DNA of 64,000 nt from Paraescarpia echinospica (lineage: Eukaryota; Annelida; Polychaeta; Sabellida; Siboglinidae): assembly GCA_020002185.1 (NCBI GenBank), contig CM034544.1, positions 37,291,862 through 37,355,861 on the forward strand. The letters run 5' to 3'. The position numbers and the translations under genes are program-made. This document shows positions 21,386 through 31,965 of this stretch, one piece after another (within the stretch, counting starts at the first letter, position 1; each line of letters starts with the position of its first letter). The notes beneath the pieces were generated by a model. The model was given only the letters and a program-made list of their open reading frames with translations. It ran no database searches and was not told where the DNA came from.

Positions 21386-22442
21386 TTGCCTGCTGCTGTA
21401 AGCCTCCTTCACTGATCTTTATTTATAACTGGATAGGAGACTTTTCCCTATCTCTGATCACTGGGACAGCTGACTGGAGAGATTATACTACAACCCTGTG
21501 TATTGGACTTGCCTAGACTCACTGCCTGCCATTGTCCCAGTCTCAAACAGAATACCTCCATGTGGGCTGTAACTATAATGTGTAATGGGAATCCCTACTG
21601 CACTGGCAGGACCTAAGAAACTTTAAAACAGCAATAGACAATGCAATATAAAAATATGATCTAGGATTAAAACAAAACAACTGATGTATAAAATAAGATA
21701 TAAAATAACTTAGGTATACACGAAGAGGTTAAAGCATATTTAGCAAAAATTATAAGGAATATTGTTCAGATGTTTTATATACCTGATGCAGCTATTACTT
21801 CACTCCAGTTCAATCAGTATTATGTCATTAATTGCTACTATTTTAAATCAAAATGCATGCTATGTATATGTACCTTGTGAACATAAAATTTATCATAGCA
21901 CATTTTCTTAAACAACCTTTAACTGTGCTACATGTGAAATTGCAGCTCACCAACTGTCCTGCAAGGTTTCTACAACCACTGGAAATCGGCCTATATAGCA
22001 GAGTATCGCGATAAAATTCTACAGTATTTTTAATAACACATTAACTAATATATACAATCTTTACGAAAAAACGGTCTACTCAAGTAGTTTATTTCCAGGT
22101 GTATCTTCCCTGGCATGCATATAGTCTCCACTAAACATGTCAACATTTTACTTCCATCATAACCCTTAATGATCTGTAACTTGATTCACCAAAAAACATC
22201 TTGGCCCATTTTTAAGTTATTGACGTTTGAAAATCCTCAGCGATTAACATCCGCCAGGTCTACCTGTCGTTGGTCACGTCTGCCCGCTTACAAGTAGTGC
22301 TCTCTTTCCCATTTCATATATTTCCTACAGATGGAGCTATGTGTCATTTTGTCATTTAGCGTTGAAATTATCGCCCGTCAAGTTAGTGTATTATAACAAG
22401 TGAGTGTCAAAAGTTATATTGGATAACTAGGAATACAACATA
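21386..22442. other. intron sequence, nothing recognised
   Basis: AT-rich DNA between the 151-bp tandem repeat and the short Helitron, in the long intron between exons 14 and 15. No coding or RNA feature is supported. Confidence 0.5.
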
Positions 22443-22736
22443 TCTATATTATAAAACAGTTCGTTCTCTGTTTTTGTTTGTGCACCCACATCTCCATTAG
22501 TTTTGTATGTATCGGGCTGAAATTTCAACCCAGCATCCGCTGTTGCTGGTTACGTCAGTTATACGGGTGAGCGATTGAGATTGAGATTTCTGGTAGAAGG
22601 TTGTCCTAACAACTTGACTAATGACCAGTTAACATTTGTTAATGCGGGTAGGCTGGAAACATTTGGGATGGGTTTGGGTTGTCTGGTACGTATGACTGCC
22701 TTTTTTCCCCGGGCAATGCTGGATAACTCAGCTAGT
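22443..22736 (+). mobile_element. short non-autonomous Helitron
   Basis: The 294-bp element starts TCTATATTATAAAACAG and ends CAGCTAGT, preceded by the GC-rich hairpin-forming CCCCGGGCAATGCTGG. The flanking bases are A (22442) and T (22737), i.e. insertion between A and T without target duplication. These are defining traits of Helitrons. No Rep/helicase gene is present, so it would depend on one elsewhere. Confidence 0.8.
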
Positions 22737-23149
22737 TAATAATAAAAATAAAATTATAACTCCAAACTCTGACAATCATCTAGGCAAAAGGTTTGTTTGG
22801 TCAATCTCAAAATCGATAAGCCATATTAAAGTTGTTGCTAAGCCTGATATGTAAGGTAATAAAGGTAATTTTGTAGTGACGGGGGAATTGTGTAATATTT
22901 TCAACTGATCTAACACTAACAGGGGGCTTATGTGAAAGAGTTGGTGCAGCAACAGAGAAATCCCAATGATAGTATTGACTCTAAGAACAAAAAGTAAATC
23001 GGAACTAGATGATTGGAGCGTTTTTGCATGGCAGACATTATTCATGTGTGTTCTGTTTATGTCATTCAACAAACTACTGAATGATTATCGAGCCAAGTTA
23101 TTAATACATATATATTTTTGTTACATCAGTTGACTGGGGGTAGACACAC

Positions 23150-23335
23150 AGTGGAACATTGTTAATCTGGATACTTTAGTTCCCTGTATATATGTGCAGA
23201 TTAACACGTTTTCTGAATAAACAAACTATGCACATCATGGGGATATATCAGTATTTGGAAATTATGTTCCGATGAAATGATATCCGAATTCCAAGGTTTC
23301 CAGGATATCAGGGTCCGGGTTAATTATGTTCCACT
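23150..23335. mobile_element. pogo-like MITE
   Basis: The termini AGTGGAACAT and ATGTTCCACT are inverted, and similarity continues inward (TTAATCTGGA versus TCCGGGTTAA). Both resemble pogo/Tigger terminal repeats. About 186 bp, no open frame. The flanks are ACAC and ACATAG, so no clear target duplication. Confidence 0.55.
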
Positions 23336-23523
23336 ACATAGCTTTTGTAATATTCAAGAGAGGATTAAATTATATTCCAGTCATTAATTATTTAAAAAAA
23401 AATTAAAAACAAATATCACTCCTTCACAATGTTATTATTAGCTTGAATTTTGTGTATGTTTTGTGCCCAATTTTAACAATTTGAATGATCTAATGAACTG
23501 TTTGATGATCCGTTTTGTTTCAG

Positions 23524-23571
23524 CCAATGTCCAGCTACAAATTGTTGGCTGAGGATGCGTCTCTTAAAATG
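23524..23571 (+). pseudogene. AP3D1: AP3D1-like exon 15, donor lost
   Basis: After TTGTTTCAG it reads PMSSYKLLAEDASLKM, matching the SSYSLLAEN--VKM start of the delta C-terminal domain. The expected GT donor after the Met codon is absent (GCTAGT follows). The open frame instead runs into unrelated sequence to 23680. The next exon would continue in phase 0. Confidence 0.8.
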
Positions 23572-23680
23572 GCTAGTGTCGACACCAATGCCTTTAAGGA
23601 CAAATTGGATAGATATTGGAAAGCCAACGGAAATGACAGATATGGAATAAATCAAGCCCAACTTGTAAATATCCATTAAA
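23572..23680 (+). mobile_element. possible LINE RT C-terminal scrap fused to exon 15
   Basis: In frame with exon 15 it reads VDTNAFKDKLDRYW and ends at TAA 23678. FK-KLD-YW resembles the C-terminal FK-RLD-HW motif of non-LTR reverse transcriptases. It is very short, and the call is weak. Confidence 0.3.
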
Positions 23681-23970
23681 CCTTAAGTGTAAGACACAAA
23701 ATACTAATTTCTAATTAACTAATGCATGGATTTAACACTGGATACCGTCGGGTAATACTAATTGTTCTTGCTTGACCAAACAGGCAGTGTATTCAGTTTA
23801 TATGAAAAGTAGGCCAGACATTAAATTGTAATAAATTTGCATATGGTATGTTGGCAACTAAAAAAATATATCTGACATTTTTGTGGAAAGTGCCATGGAA
23901 ATGTCTATAAAATATTACTCTTTTCATACTCAAGTAATATTGTTACTTGGACCACCATTGATTGTTTCAG

Positions 23971-24111
23971 ACTTACGAGACACGAGTGTGTCTGGAGCAG
24001 AGCTACCAGGTCGTCGTCTTCATCATCTTCTCGAACCTCACCTCGAATCACCTCAAAGACCTCAACTTCAATGTCCTCGACTCACTCAACTCTAAGCTTG
24101 TCTGCAGCATC
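23971..24111 (+). pseudogene. AP3D1: AP3D1-like exon 16
   Basis: This 141-nt exon (47 codons) follows GATTGTTTCAG and precedes GTGAGT. It reads TYETRVCLEQSYQVVVFIIF, then SNLTSNHLKDLNFNVLDSLN. It corresponds to the beta-sandwich start of the delta C-terminal domain (L-LENRSS-ILK-ME--VLDSLN in vertebrates). It has no stop. Its 3' end and donor are the founder of the minisatellite that follows. Confidence 0.88.
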
Positions 24112-25088
24112 GTGAGTAGAGTCTTAGACCATTTTACACTCACTCAACACTAAGCTCGTCTGCAGCAGCGTGAGTAGAGTCTTAGACCACTTTATACTCA
24201 CTGAGCTCTAAATTTGTTCGCAGCAGTGTGAGTAGAGTGTTACACCACCTTATACTCACTCAACTCTAAACTTGTCCGCAGCAGCGTGAGTAGAGTCTTA
24301 GACCACTTTATACTCACTCAACTCTAAACGTGTCCGCAGCAGCATGAGTAGAGTCTCAGACCACTTTACACTCACTCAACTCTAAGCTCCTCCACATCAG
24401 CGTGAGTACAGTCTTAGACCACTTTATACTCACTCAACACTAAGCTCGACTGCAGCCGCGTGAGTAGAGTCTTAGACCACTTTATACTCACTCAACTCTA
24501 AGCTCGTCTACAGAAGTGTGAGTAGAGTCTCAGACCACTTAATACTCACTCAACTCTAAGCTCGTCTGCAGTAGTGTGAGTAGAGTCTTAGACTACTTTA
24601 TACTCACTCAACTCTAAGCTCATCTGCTGCATCGTGAGTAGAGTCTCAGACCACTTTATACTCACTCAACTCTAAGCTCGTCTGCAGTAATGTGAGTAAA
24701 GTCTTAGACCACTTTATACTCACTCAACTCTAAGCTCGTCTGCAGCAACGTGAGTAGAGTCTTAGACCACTTTATACTCACTCAACTCCAAGCTCGTCTG
24801 CAGTAGTGTGAATAAAGTCTTAGACCACTTTATACTCACTCAACTCTATGCTCGTCTTCAGCAGCGTGAATAGAGTCTTAGACCACTTTATACTCACTCA
24901 ACTTCAAGCTCGTCTGCAGCAACGTGAGTAGAGTCTCAGACCACTTTATACTCATTCAACTCTAAACTTGTTGGCAGCAGTGTGAGTAGAGTCTCAGACC
25001 ACTTTATACTCATTCAACTCTAAACTTGTTGGCAGCAGTGTGAGTAGAGTCTCAGACCACTTTATACTCATTCAACTGTAAGCTCATT
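24080..25088. repeat. 59-bp minisatellite containing an exon end and splice donor, about 17 copies
   Basis: The unit comprises CTCACTCAACTCTAAGC, TCGTCTGCAGCAGC, GTGAGTAGAGTCTTAGACC and ACTTTATA. The first copy is the real 3' end of exon 16 plus its GTGAGT donor. Donor-like GTGAGT recurs at 24112, about every 59 bp, up to 25040. A few copies have GTGAAT instead. Confidence 0.95.
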
Positions 25089-25316
25089 TGTTGACATTGC
25101 CTCTCAAGAAACTTATTTCTCGAATATTTCTACTGTGTTGTGCTGTTTTCACCATCGAAATGTAATGTGATAGGCCTGTAGTGCAACAATGACACTTCCC
25201 TGCCAAAGACTGAGATATTCAAAAAGACAAATGTTTATGTTTCTTGAGAGGTAATGTAAACAAATATTTAAATAAGCCAAGAAACTAGAATGTTGTTACA
25301 TTCAAGGAACCCTGTA

Positions 25317-25625
25317 ATGTTGGTTCACAACCAGGCAGCTTCAGTGGCAATGTATGTTCTGTATGAGCTTGTAGTTTGATATATGTGTTGCCATGGAGAT
25401 TATATTTCTTGCCGAAATGCATTTAATTTGACTTCTAATTTCTTTACTTCCATCATAATTATTAATAATGCTAATGTTGGTTCACAACCAGGCAGTGTCA
25501 CTGGCAAGCCTGTCATGTGTTTTGTCATCTGATTACCTGTTGTTTCAGGCACTCGATTTTAATTATGATAAGTCACATGCTCTGAATAGACTTGTAGTTT
25601 GATGTGTGTGTTACCAGGGAGACGA
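25317..25625. repeat. imperfect duplication around an exon acceptor
   Basis: GTTGGTTCACAACCAGGCAG with its neighbour GGCAA occurs at about 25319 and 25474. CTTGTAGTTTGAT plus GTGTGTT occurs at about 25369 and 25591. The second set leads into the TACCAG acceptor of exon 17; the first has a changed TGCCATGGAG instead. It is a third case of splice-site-proximal duplication in this gene. Confidence 0.65.
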
Positions 25626-25729
25626 CGGTGTGAAGGTGCCCTTCATCCTTCTGCCAAACACGGAGAACGAGGGACAGTTTGCCTTCAATGTAACCAGTAT
25701 CAACATGCCACAGAAACTGAAGGCACACT
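25618..25729 (+). pseudogene. AP3D1: AP3D1-like exon 17, 3' end degraded
   Basis: After TTACCAG it reads GDDGVKVPFILLP, then ENEGQFAFNVTSINMPQKLK, matching VPVPFQLPPG---EAQYVFTIQSIVMAQKLKG-type delta sequence. Past KLK homology stops, and no GT donor is present where expected (about 25730). The frame ends at 25789. Confidence 0.85.
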
Positions 25730-25789
25730 CATGTATATTGTCAAAGTTAGTACAGTGCTCTCGGGCTAGCTTGCTGGACATTCTATGTT

Positions 25790-25962
25790 AGCCTTCTTCT
25801 TCTAAGTGCTGTGTCTGTCACAGGCATTGGTAGATCATGGCCCTCCAAACCACATGGTTGTTTGTAGTTTATAGCAGTTCTGTTGTTAGCCTTGGTGCAG
25901 TATATTGCATTTGCAAGCTAGTGGCTAATTTAGTGGAAAAAAAGATAATCGTTAGCCAGACA
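25790..25962. other. intron sequence before the CR1-like LINE
   Basis: No exon or repeat recognised. It separates the degraded end of AP3D1-like exon 17 from the LINE insertion. Confidence 0.4.
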
Positions 25963-26008
25963 ACACCAAGGTCTGCAGGTACCAGAGAATAACTGCAGAC
26001 CTTGGTGT
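25963..26008. repeat. 16-bp perfect inverted repeat at the 5' edge of a LINE
   Basis: Left arm 25963-25978 and right arm 25993-26008 are exact reverse complements around a 14-nt spacer. The right arm is the first LINE-derived sequence, so the left arm is an inverted copy made at the insertion junction. Confidence 0.9.
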
Positions 26009-28285
26009 GGAGGTGGAGAAGAAAGGGAGGTGGAGTTATTTTATGTATTAAAGAATCTATCCAGGCTTATGAAATAAAATTAGAAAGAGAAGCAGATTGC
26101 GAAGAAGCTGTTTGGTGTAACATAGTTACAGGAAACTTAACGTTAACAGTTGGGTTAGTTTATCGAAGTCCAAACATAAGCATAGAAGAGAATGAAAAAT
26201 ACAAAACGCTATAAGGTAAGTAAGCAAACGGGACTGTATTATTATGGGGGATTTTAACCACAGGCATATACAATGGAAATCTCTACAAAGTATGGGGAGT
26301 GAGGACTACAAGTTTTTAGTTCAAGATACTTTCCTTTCTCAACATGTGCTAGAACCAACCAGGGGTGAGAATGTGTTAGACATAGTTTTGTCCTCACAGA
26401 ATGAATTAGTTGACAATGTCAAGATATGTGAGCCCCTGGGGAGTAGTGATCACAACCAGATACATTTTACCATCAAAGTAAAATCAGAAAGGAATAGTAA
26501 AAAGCAGTATAGGAGAAATTTACACAAAGGAAGATATAAGGACATGAGGAAATATTTAGCAAAGATAGACTGGAATGACACACTTAAAAATAAGACAGCA
26601 ACAGAATGCTGGAATATAATAAAGAGTGAAATTAAGTGTATAGTCGATAAATTTGTACCCTTCAAAAAATAAGGGAAACGGTCCAAAAAGAAACACTTAT
26701 CGAAAGAAGCCATTAGAAAAACTAAGTATAAACAAATGATGTGGAATTCATATAGATGTACTGGAAATGATGAAGACTACAACAGTTATAAAAAAGCACT
26801 TAACCAAGCTACAGCTGAAATTAGAAATTCAAAGAGAAGCTATGAACAACAATTAACTAGTAATATAAAACATGACAGCAAGAGTTTTTATGCGTATGTT
26901 CGAAGCAAACAGAAAGTTCAAGATAAGGTCGGTCCTCTAGATGATAGTGTTGGAAATATAATATCAGAGGGATTCTTAATGGCAGAAGACCTGAACTTAA
27001 TAAACCCATATCAACATGGGTTTTTTAAAGCGAGGTCATGCTTAACAAATATGTGATGTTTTTTGGAAGACATCACTATGTAGGTAGATGAGGGATCACC
27101 AGTAGATATCGTCTACTTAGTTTTTCAAAAAGCTTTCGACAAAGTACCACATCAAAGATTACTGCTTAAACTAAAGGCCCATGGCATAGGAAATGGTATA
27201 ATAAACTGAATAGAAAAATGGCTGATTGATAGAAGACAACGTGTAATAGTTGATGGGGAGGCTTCAAACTGGAAATCGGTATTCAGTGGGGTACCACAGG
27301 GATCAGTACTAGGACCTATATTATTCTTAATATATATCAACGATTTGGATGATGAAATAACAAGCAAGGTTTTGAGATTTGCGGATGATACAAAAGTGTT
27401 TAGAAGGATTAAAAGTGATGGAGATAGTCAACATTTACAAGATGATCTTGACAAGTTGATCAAATGGTCTGAAAAGTGGCAAATGCTGTTCAATTTTGGG
27501 AAATGTAAATGCCTCCACACAGGACATGGGAACGAAGAGGTAGAATATACAATGGGGGGTACTGTACTAAGTACTACTGTAAAAGAAAAGGACTTAGGGT
27601 TAACCATTAGTGCTGATATGAAGGTTTCAGAGCAGTGCGGAATTGCACCTTCAAAGGGAAATCAAATCCTTGGATTAATTAGGCGAAACATAACGTATAA
27701 GGAAAAAGAGCTAATAATACCGCTGTACAAAACAATAGTTAGGCCTCATTTAGAATATTGTATTCAAGTGTGGAGGCCATATCGCAGGAAGGACATAGAT
27801 ATGCTAGAAAGAGTGCAGAGGAGAGCAACAAAAATGACACCAAAACTGAGGGATCTTAGTTACGAAATACGCCTAAAAAAATGCGGCTTAACAACACTAG
27901 AGACCAGGAGATTGAGAGGAGATCACGTAGAAGTGTTTAAAAATGAATGGTTATGAAAATATTGATAGAAATATTTTTTTCTCAGTTAAGAAAGATAGAA
28001 GGACTAGAGGACATGAAGTTACATTAGCAAAGGAGCAGTGTACATTAGATATAAGAAAGTTCTTATTTTCACAAAAGACTGTGAATGAATGGAACAGATT
28101 ATCTGCTGATTGTGTGGGTGCTAGTAGCGTGAATATGTTTAAAAATAAAATCGACACATACCTCAGAAGGGCGGGATACACATAGATAAAAGGGTCGGAC
28201 TCTCAATAAGCCAAAGGGCTTCCTTGTCCACCTGCCACCTAGAGTTAATTATCTGGGTGGCAATCTTACTAAATCTTGTTAAAGT
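25993..28285 (+). mobile_element. CR1-like LINE, degraded, with internal deletion
   Basis: The polyprotein has an apurinic-type endonuclease followed by a reverse transcriptase. Seen: endonuclease pieces (26002-26214, then after a frameshift MGDFNHRHIQWKS from 26244), the linker, then RT motif A (VFQKAFDKVPH near 27124), motif B (GVPQGSVLGPILF near 27289), motif C FADDT (27378 on), and a C-terminal NEWNRLSADCVGASS segment ending at 28185. At about 26995 the text jumps from the linker to the RT region (NPYQHGF), so part of the RT N-terminus is missing. Stops near 26670 and 27208 inactivate it. The 3' untranslated end (28186-28285) is shared with copies at 3.8 and 34.9 kb. Confidence 0.9.
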
Positions 28286-28739
28286 AAATATGACAGAATA
28301 ATTATCTTTTTAGTTGCCCGCGTTAATTTTGGATACTTGATGATGCAAATTATGTGCAAAATCTAAATACATTGTTGACCATGTAGTTTGCAAAGCAACA
28401 GATCGGTTCCACTTACATTCATGATCAAACTGAATAAGATATATCTAGCTCTCGGGTCCAAAGTGAATTCGACTGCCTTCTAGCCAGTTACACAGAGTGG
28501 TCAAGCAGGCACCCCAATAGGGGTACGTTCTTACATGCAAATGGGTAGTTTTACAGTTTTCTGTGCTACCTGCAGTGTGTTGCTTGAATGTTTCTCTGTG
28601 TACATTGACGACAGTGTGTGTAGAATGAAGAGGGAGCGACACAGGAGAAGATTGACTTCAACTGAGTCTGCAATGTACCTCCTACTTGGTTGGGGTGCCT
28701 TGTGATGGGTATGTCTCTTGTCTTCTAGCAGTTGTTAGA

Positions 28740-28872
28740 TGTCTACAGTGGACACTTGAAAGTCGTAAAGGACTAGTTTGCATTGTCCACTACCTGTTCA
28801 TAATGGTAACCTCACCATAATGGACATATTGCATAGTCAAAACAATGTCTACTACGGTCAAGTTTTACTGTG
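28740..28872. mobile_element. possible DNA-transposon end
   Basis: Short inverted pieces (GTCCACTACC, CATAATGG--ACCTCACCATAATGGAC, and a right end CGGTCAAGTTTTACTGTG) look like the terminus of a Tc1/pogo-type element. No transposase is present. Weak call. Confidence 0.3.
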
Positions 28873-29094
28873 TATTGATAGGATTATGCTAGACTCATAG
28901 TTAACTGCTCATTCAAATACTTGCAGGAGTTGCTTTTCAGACATGCTATTTGGATTCCATTTGGCAAAAATCCCACAATAAAAAAACCTTACTTAAAACA
29001 AAACAAACTATGGAACGTCATGTAGTGTAGCATGTCCATTAAGTTTGAGACAATATATAAGAGTTATGGATGATTATTTGTAAGATTTGGTAGA

Positions 29095-29490
29095 TATCCA
29101 ATGGACATTTGCCAAAATAGTTGCAGCCACAGAGAAGGCTCTTTGGCTTCACCCACACTATGGAACAACATACCTCTATCCATTCGCCAGGCTCCATCGC
29201 CAGACGTATTCAAAAGGCAGTTATAAAAATGTACTTATTTCGCAAGGCATTTTAGTAGTTTTAATTAAACACTTGCATTGTTCATAGTTTTGTATGTGTT
29301 TATTCTAGAGATACTTTGTAATTAACATATAATAGATCTCTAGTTTTAATTTACCATAGTTTTTGTATGTAGAAATGTACTAGATTTTATGTTTTGAGTT
29401 TTTTTAGTATGTATGAATTGCTTTAATGAAATTGTAAAGTGCCTTTGAGCCGTTTAGGCTGAAAAGCGTGCTATATAAATATATATATTA
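29095..29490 (+). mobile_element. L2/CR1-type LINE 3' fragment
   Basis: In one frame 29130-29226 reads ASPTLWNNIPLSIRQAPSPD, then VFKRQL, the classic C-terminal end of L2-clade reverse transcriptases (APTLWN-LP--IR-A-S---FK--LKT-LF). The 3' tail has GTGCCTTTGAGCCGTTTAGG and GTGCTATATAAATAT. It lies in the intron before exon 18. Confidence 0.75.
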
Positions 29491-29520
29491 TTAAATATGG
29501 TGCTCTTACGTTTTTGACAG

Positions 29521-29645
29521 CGATGCCTTCACCAAGTTACTAGGCAGTGGCGACCTGGAGCACAGGTCATCCATGCAGGCGACAGTCGCCAACCCGGATC
29601 TTGCTCCAATCCTCGCAAAGATCTCCTTCCTCACCCACTTTTGCG
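29521..29645 (+). pseudogene. AP3D1: AP3D1-like exon 18
   Basis: This 125-nt exon follows TTTTTGACAG and precedes GTAGGT. It reads DAFTKLLGSGDLEHRSSMQA, then LAPILAKISFLTHFC, matching SDAFAKLLESGDL and LLAKICFHHHF of delta-adaptin. It needs two bases from the previous exon and leaves one. It is intact. Confidence 0.88.
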
Positions 29646-30445
29646 GTAGGTCAACTCAAGGTCATCCACAGCGAATTGTTGTTCTTGCTGAACCATCCTC
29701 ACAACCGAGAGGGTATATCATCTTGCTAAAATGCTGAAGTTAACTGGAGCCAATAACCTTGTTACCTTCAAAATTTTATTGTTTGGGTTTTGGCCATGCA
29801 GTTGTGGCTGATATTACATGTAATGGTTAAGAAGTAGTAGTTACTTGAACACACATTACCGCTCAGGAGAATGGTCAAATGGATAATTATTTTGGGATTC
29901 CCTTGAGTCTTTGATATGGGGTGCAGGCATCTGCACTGTTTTTTCTGGTGGTAGAGTCACGGCCACCGGAGTAAGTTACTAGAAAAAAGTACAACCGATT
30001 TCACTAAATATATATGTTGACAGTTACATTCAGACAAGAAATTTTAACATTCAGTGACAATATCTCAATGTTGTATTTGCTCCTGATAATTATAATTGTA
30101 CATCAAAGTGTTTTTCATTGTTCATTGTCTGTGGTATAGATGTGGTATTCAGAATTGTGTTAGTAGTAGGATTTAATGGGGGAGTAAACATGTCAAGTGC
30201 TCTAATATAATGCATTTTTGCATTATTTTAATAGATGTTTACATCAGTTACATATTAATTGTGCTGATATCCACTCCTGTAGTTGTGTCTTGTGCACTTA
30301 TATTTCCAAGTTATCACAAAACTACATTTGATGCTGTTGGTTTAATAACTGACATTGGTTTGTGCAATTTCATAAAAAAACTAACAGAATTGCGGTGACA
30401 TGTCTTGACAATGTAGATTGGCACTATCAAACTGTTTTGTTTCAG
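29646..30445. other. intron where one AP3D1 exon is expected but not found
   Basis: Exon 18 leaves one base, while exon 19 starts in phase 0, so at least one exon is missing. I found no block resembling the VVERVD-CASMYS segment here. Confidence 0.5.
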
Positions 30446-30538
30446 CCAAACACCTTGAACTTTGTCGGCAAGAGCAACGACGAATCAATATTGTTGAACG
30501 TTGTAGATGAGATCCGAGGCATCCTCACTACATGGTGA
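30446..30538 (+). pseudogene. AP3D1: AP3D1-like last exon 19
   Basis: After TTTGTTTCAG the block reads NTLNFVGKSNDESILLNVVD, then EIRGILTTW and TGA at 30536, matching the VDGKCSDSTLLSNLLEEM terminus of the family. The phase does not join exon 18, consistent with one missing exon (the SVVERVDSCASMYS segment), which is not seen in 29646-30440. No clear polyadenylation signal is visible just downstream. Confidence 0.82.
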
Positions 30539-30752
30539 CTACGACTGTGTTCACTGCCGTGCTGCTAAATGTTGCCGCTGTCATCAATCAGGTGCTATAT
30601 GTGGAGGCGTATTAAGTCGCACAGACCAAAGACGCAACTGCCTACATCAGGGTTAATAGCATAGGGTAAATTACTGTCCATCTGCCTGTAGTTCAAGACA
30701 ACCTCCAGACGTCCAAAATTGAGCTTTAGCACTGTTAGGAAACTAAGGGTAC
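30539..30752. other. sequence downstream of the AP3D1-like stop
   Basis: No exon is seen. The 3' untranslated region of the AP3D1-like copy, if transcribed, would start here. No AATAAA is obvious before 31021. Confidence 0.4.
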
Positions 30753-30885
30753 AGTGTTTGCAAGGTCTCTCATCTCGACTCCCTTCCCAATTGTGTCATG
30801 TGATCGGTTCGATTGTCCAACAGTCAAATTTATCTTGTGGCACGATTGCGATCGGCGAGTCGAGATAGGGGCACTTGCAAACACT
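30753..30885. repeat. inverted repeat, arms of about 29 bp
   Basis: AGTGTTTGCAAGG--TCTCATCTCGACTC (30753-30781) is the imperfect reverse complement of 30857-30885. About 75 bp lie between. Possibly a small foldback element; no target duplication is clear. Confidence 0.75.
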
Positions 30886-30983
30886 ATTGAGTTTGATTGA
30901 CAGACCTTCCAAATTTTCCGATATAGTAGAAATCTGTGTTTTGGTCAATTTGCAAAGAATATGCACCTGCTTTTGTTGTACTT

Positions 30984-31965
30984 GACATGTAGAAATACCA
31001 GATTTCTTATGTAATTCAGGAAATAAACATTTGTAAATGGCGCTACCAACAAGAAACTGTCAAATGTTCGAACAAAACTCCCACTTTCAGATGCCCCATG
31101 TGGGGGAGATCTCCCGCTATTGGATTGTCAACTTGGAAGGTCTGGGCTGGTGTCATTGTCCCAGTAAGGAAATACCTGGCATTTCCATGCATCAGTATAA
31201 CTGCGGTGCCACTTAACGATTAATTTGTAAATCAAACTAATCAATTTTGAGAATGCATGTTGTAGCCTTCGATGAAGGTGGTGTGCCTCTGTTTACATAC
31301 AATTATGTGTTATTTATCTATTGAATGTTTGCTAACTCTGATATTTCAGATTTATTAAATGTAGTATCCCACAATTTGACAATACGTATGCTGTGGGTCG
31401 TTGTGGATGCTTTGACAGCCACAACTGAGCAATGGTGATATGATGTACAAAGGGAATTAGACTAGTTCTTAAATTCATTCTGGTGTTGAATCAGTTGGTA
31501 GCAGTTCTTAAATGTTGGTCGGCCGAGATGGTAATTAATTGTTCCAAAGCATTTTCTTGGTTACATCATAATGTTATTTTTACCGAGGTAAATGTAGACA
31601 CCGGTTCAAAGATGACAATTTGTGCAGCCAAGACTTTTTAAATTTTTTCTTGCAACATTTAAACACTGTTGGCTATGTAGGCAGTATTAGGTTAACTGGT
31701 TTGTTGGCAATAACCTTTCACAAATTAATCTTTAAGTGGCACAGCAGTTATACTGATGCATGGAAATGTCAGGTATTTCTTTACTGGGACAATGGCACCA
31801 TCCCAGTCCTTCCAAGTTGACAATCCAATAGCGGGAGATCTCCCCCATATGGGGCATCTGAAAGTGGGAGTTTTGTTCGAACATTTGACAGTTTCTTGTT
31901 GGTAGCGCCATTTAGAAAAAATTTATTTCCTGAATTACATAAGAAATCCGGTATTTCTACATGTC
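30984..31965. mobile_element. foldback element with arms of about 245 bp
   Basis: The left arm 30984-31228 (starts GACATGTAGAAATACC, ends TTAATTTGT) is nearly the reverse complement of 31720-31965 (ends GGTATTTCTACATGTC). The 491-bp centre has no protein I recognise. The long arms, unrelated centre and lack of a transposase fit a foldback/MITE-like non-autonomous element. Confidence 0.85.

Larger units (their letters stand above)
6624..30538 (+). pseudogene. AP3D1: AP-3 complex subunit delta (AP3D1-like), 3' portion, decaying unprocessed copy
   Basis: The delta subunit is a large adaptin of the AP-3 heterotetramer, which sorts cargo from endosomes and the trans-Golgi to lysosomes and lysosome-related organelles. 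Seen: successive blocks translating to delta-type motifs (KYLGLLAMSKILKTH, SQSNYHYITNFEW, AGELNPVAPKAQKKV, SSYKLLAED, NFNVLDSLN), collinear with the family and bounded by AG/GT. Codon phase matches across many introns. Exons for the N-terminal part of the trunk are not seen upstream, and three internal stretches are missing: after the NFEW exon, after KKVPV, and before the last exon. Lesions: stops at 9004, 11999, 13323, 20461 and 20548; frameshifts near 9145 and within 11993-12036; lost donors at 23572 and about 25730. Inference: a duplicated, intron-containing pseudogene or null allele. The alternative is a live gene with severe assembly errors, which the stop substitutions make less likely. 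Confidence 0.82.
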
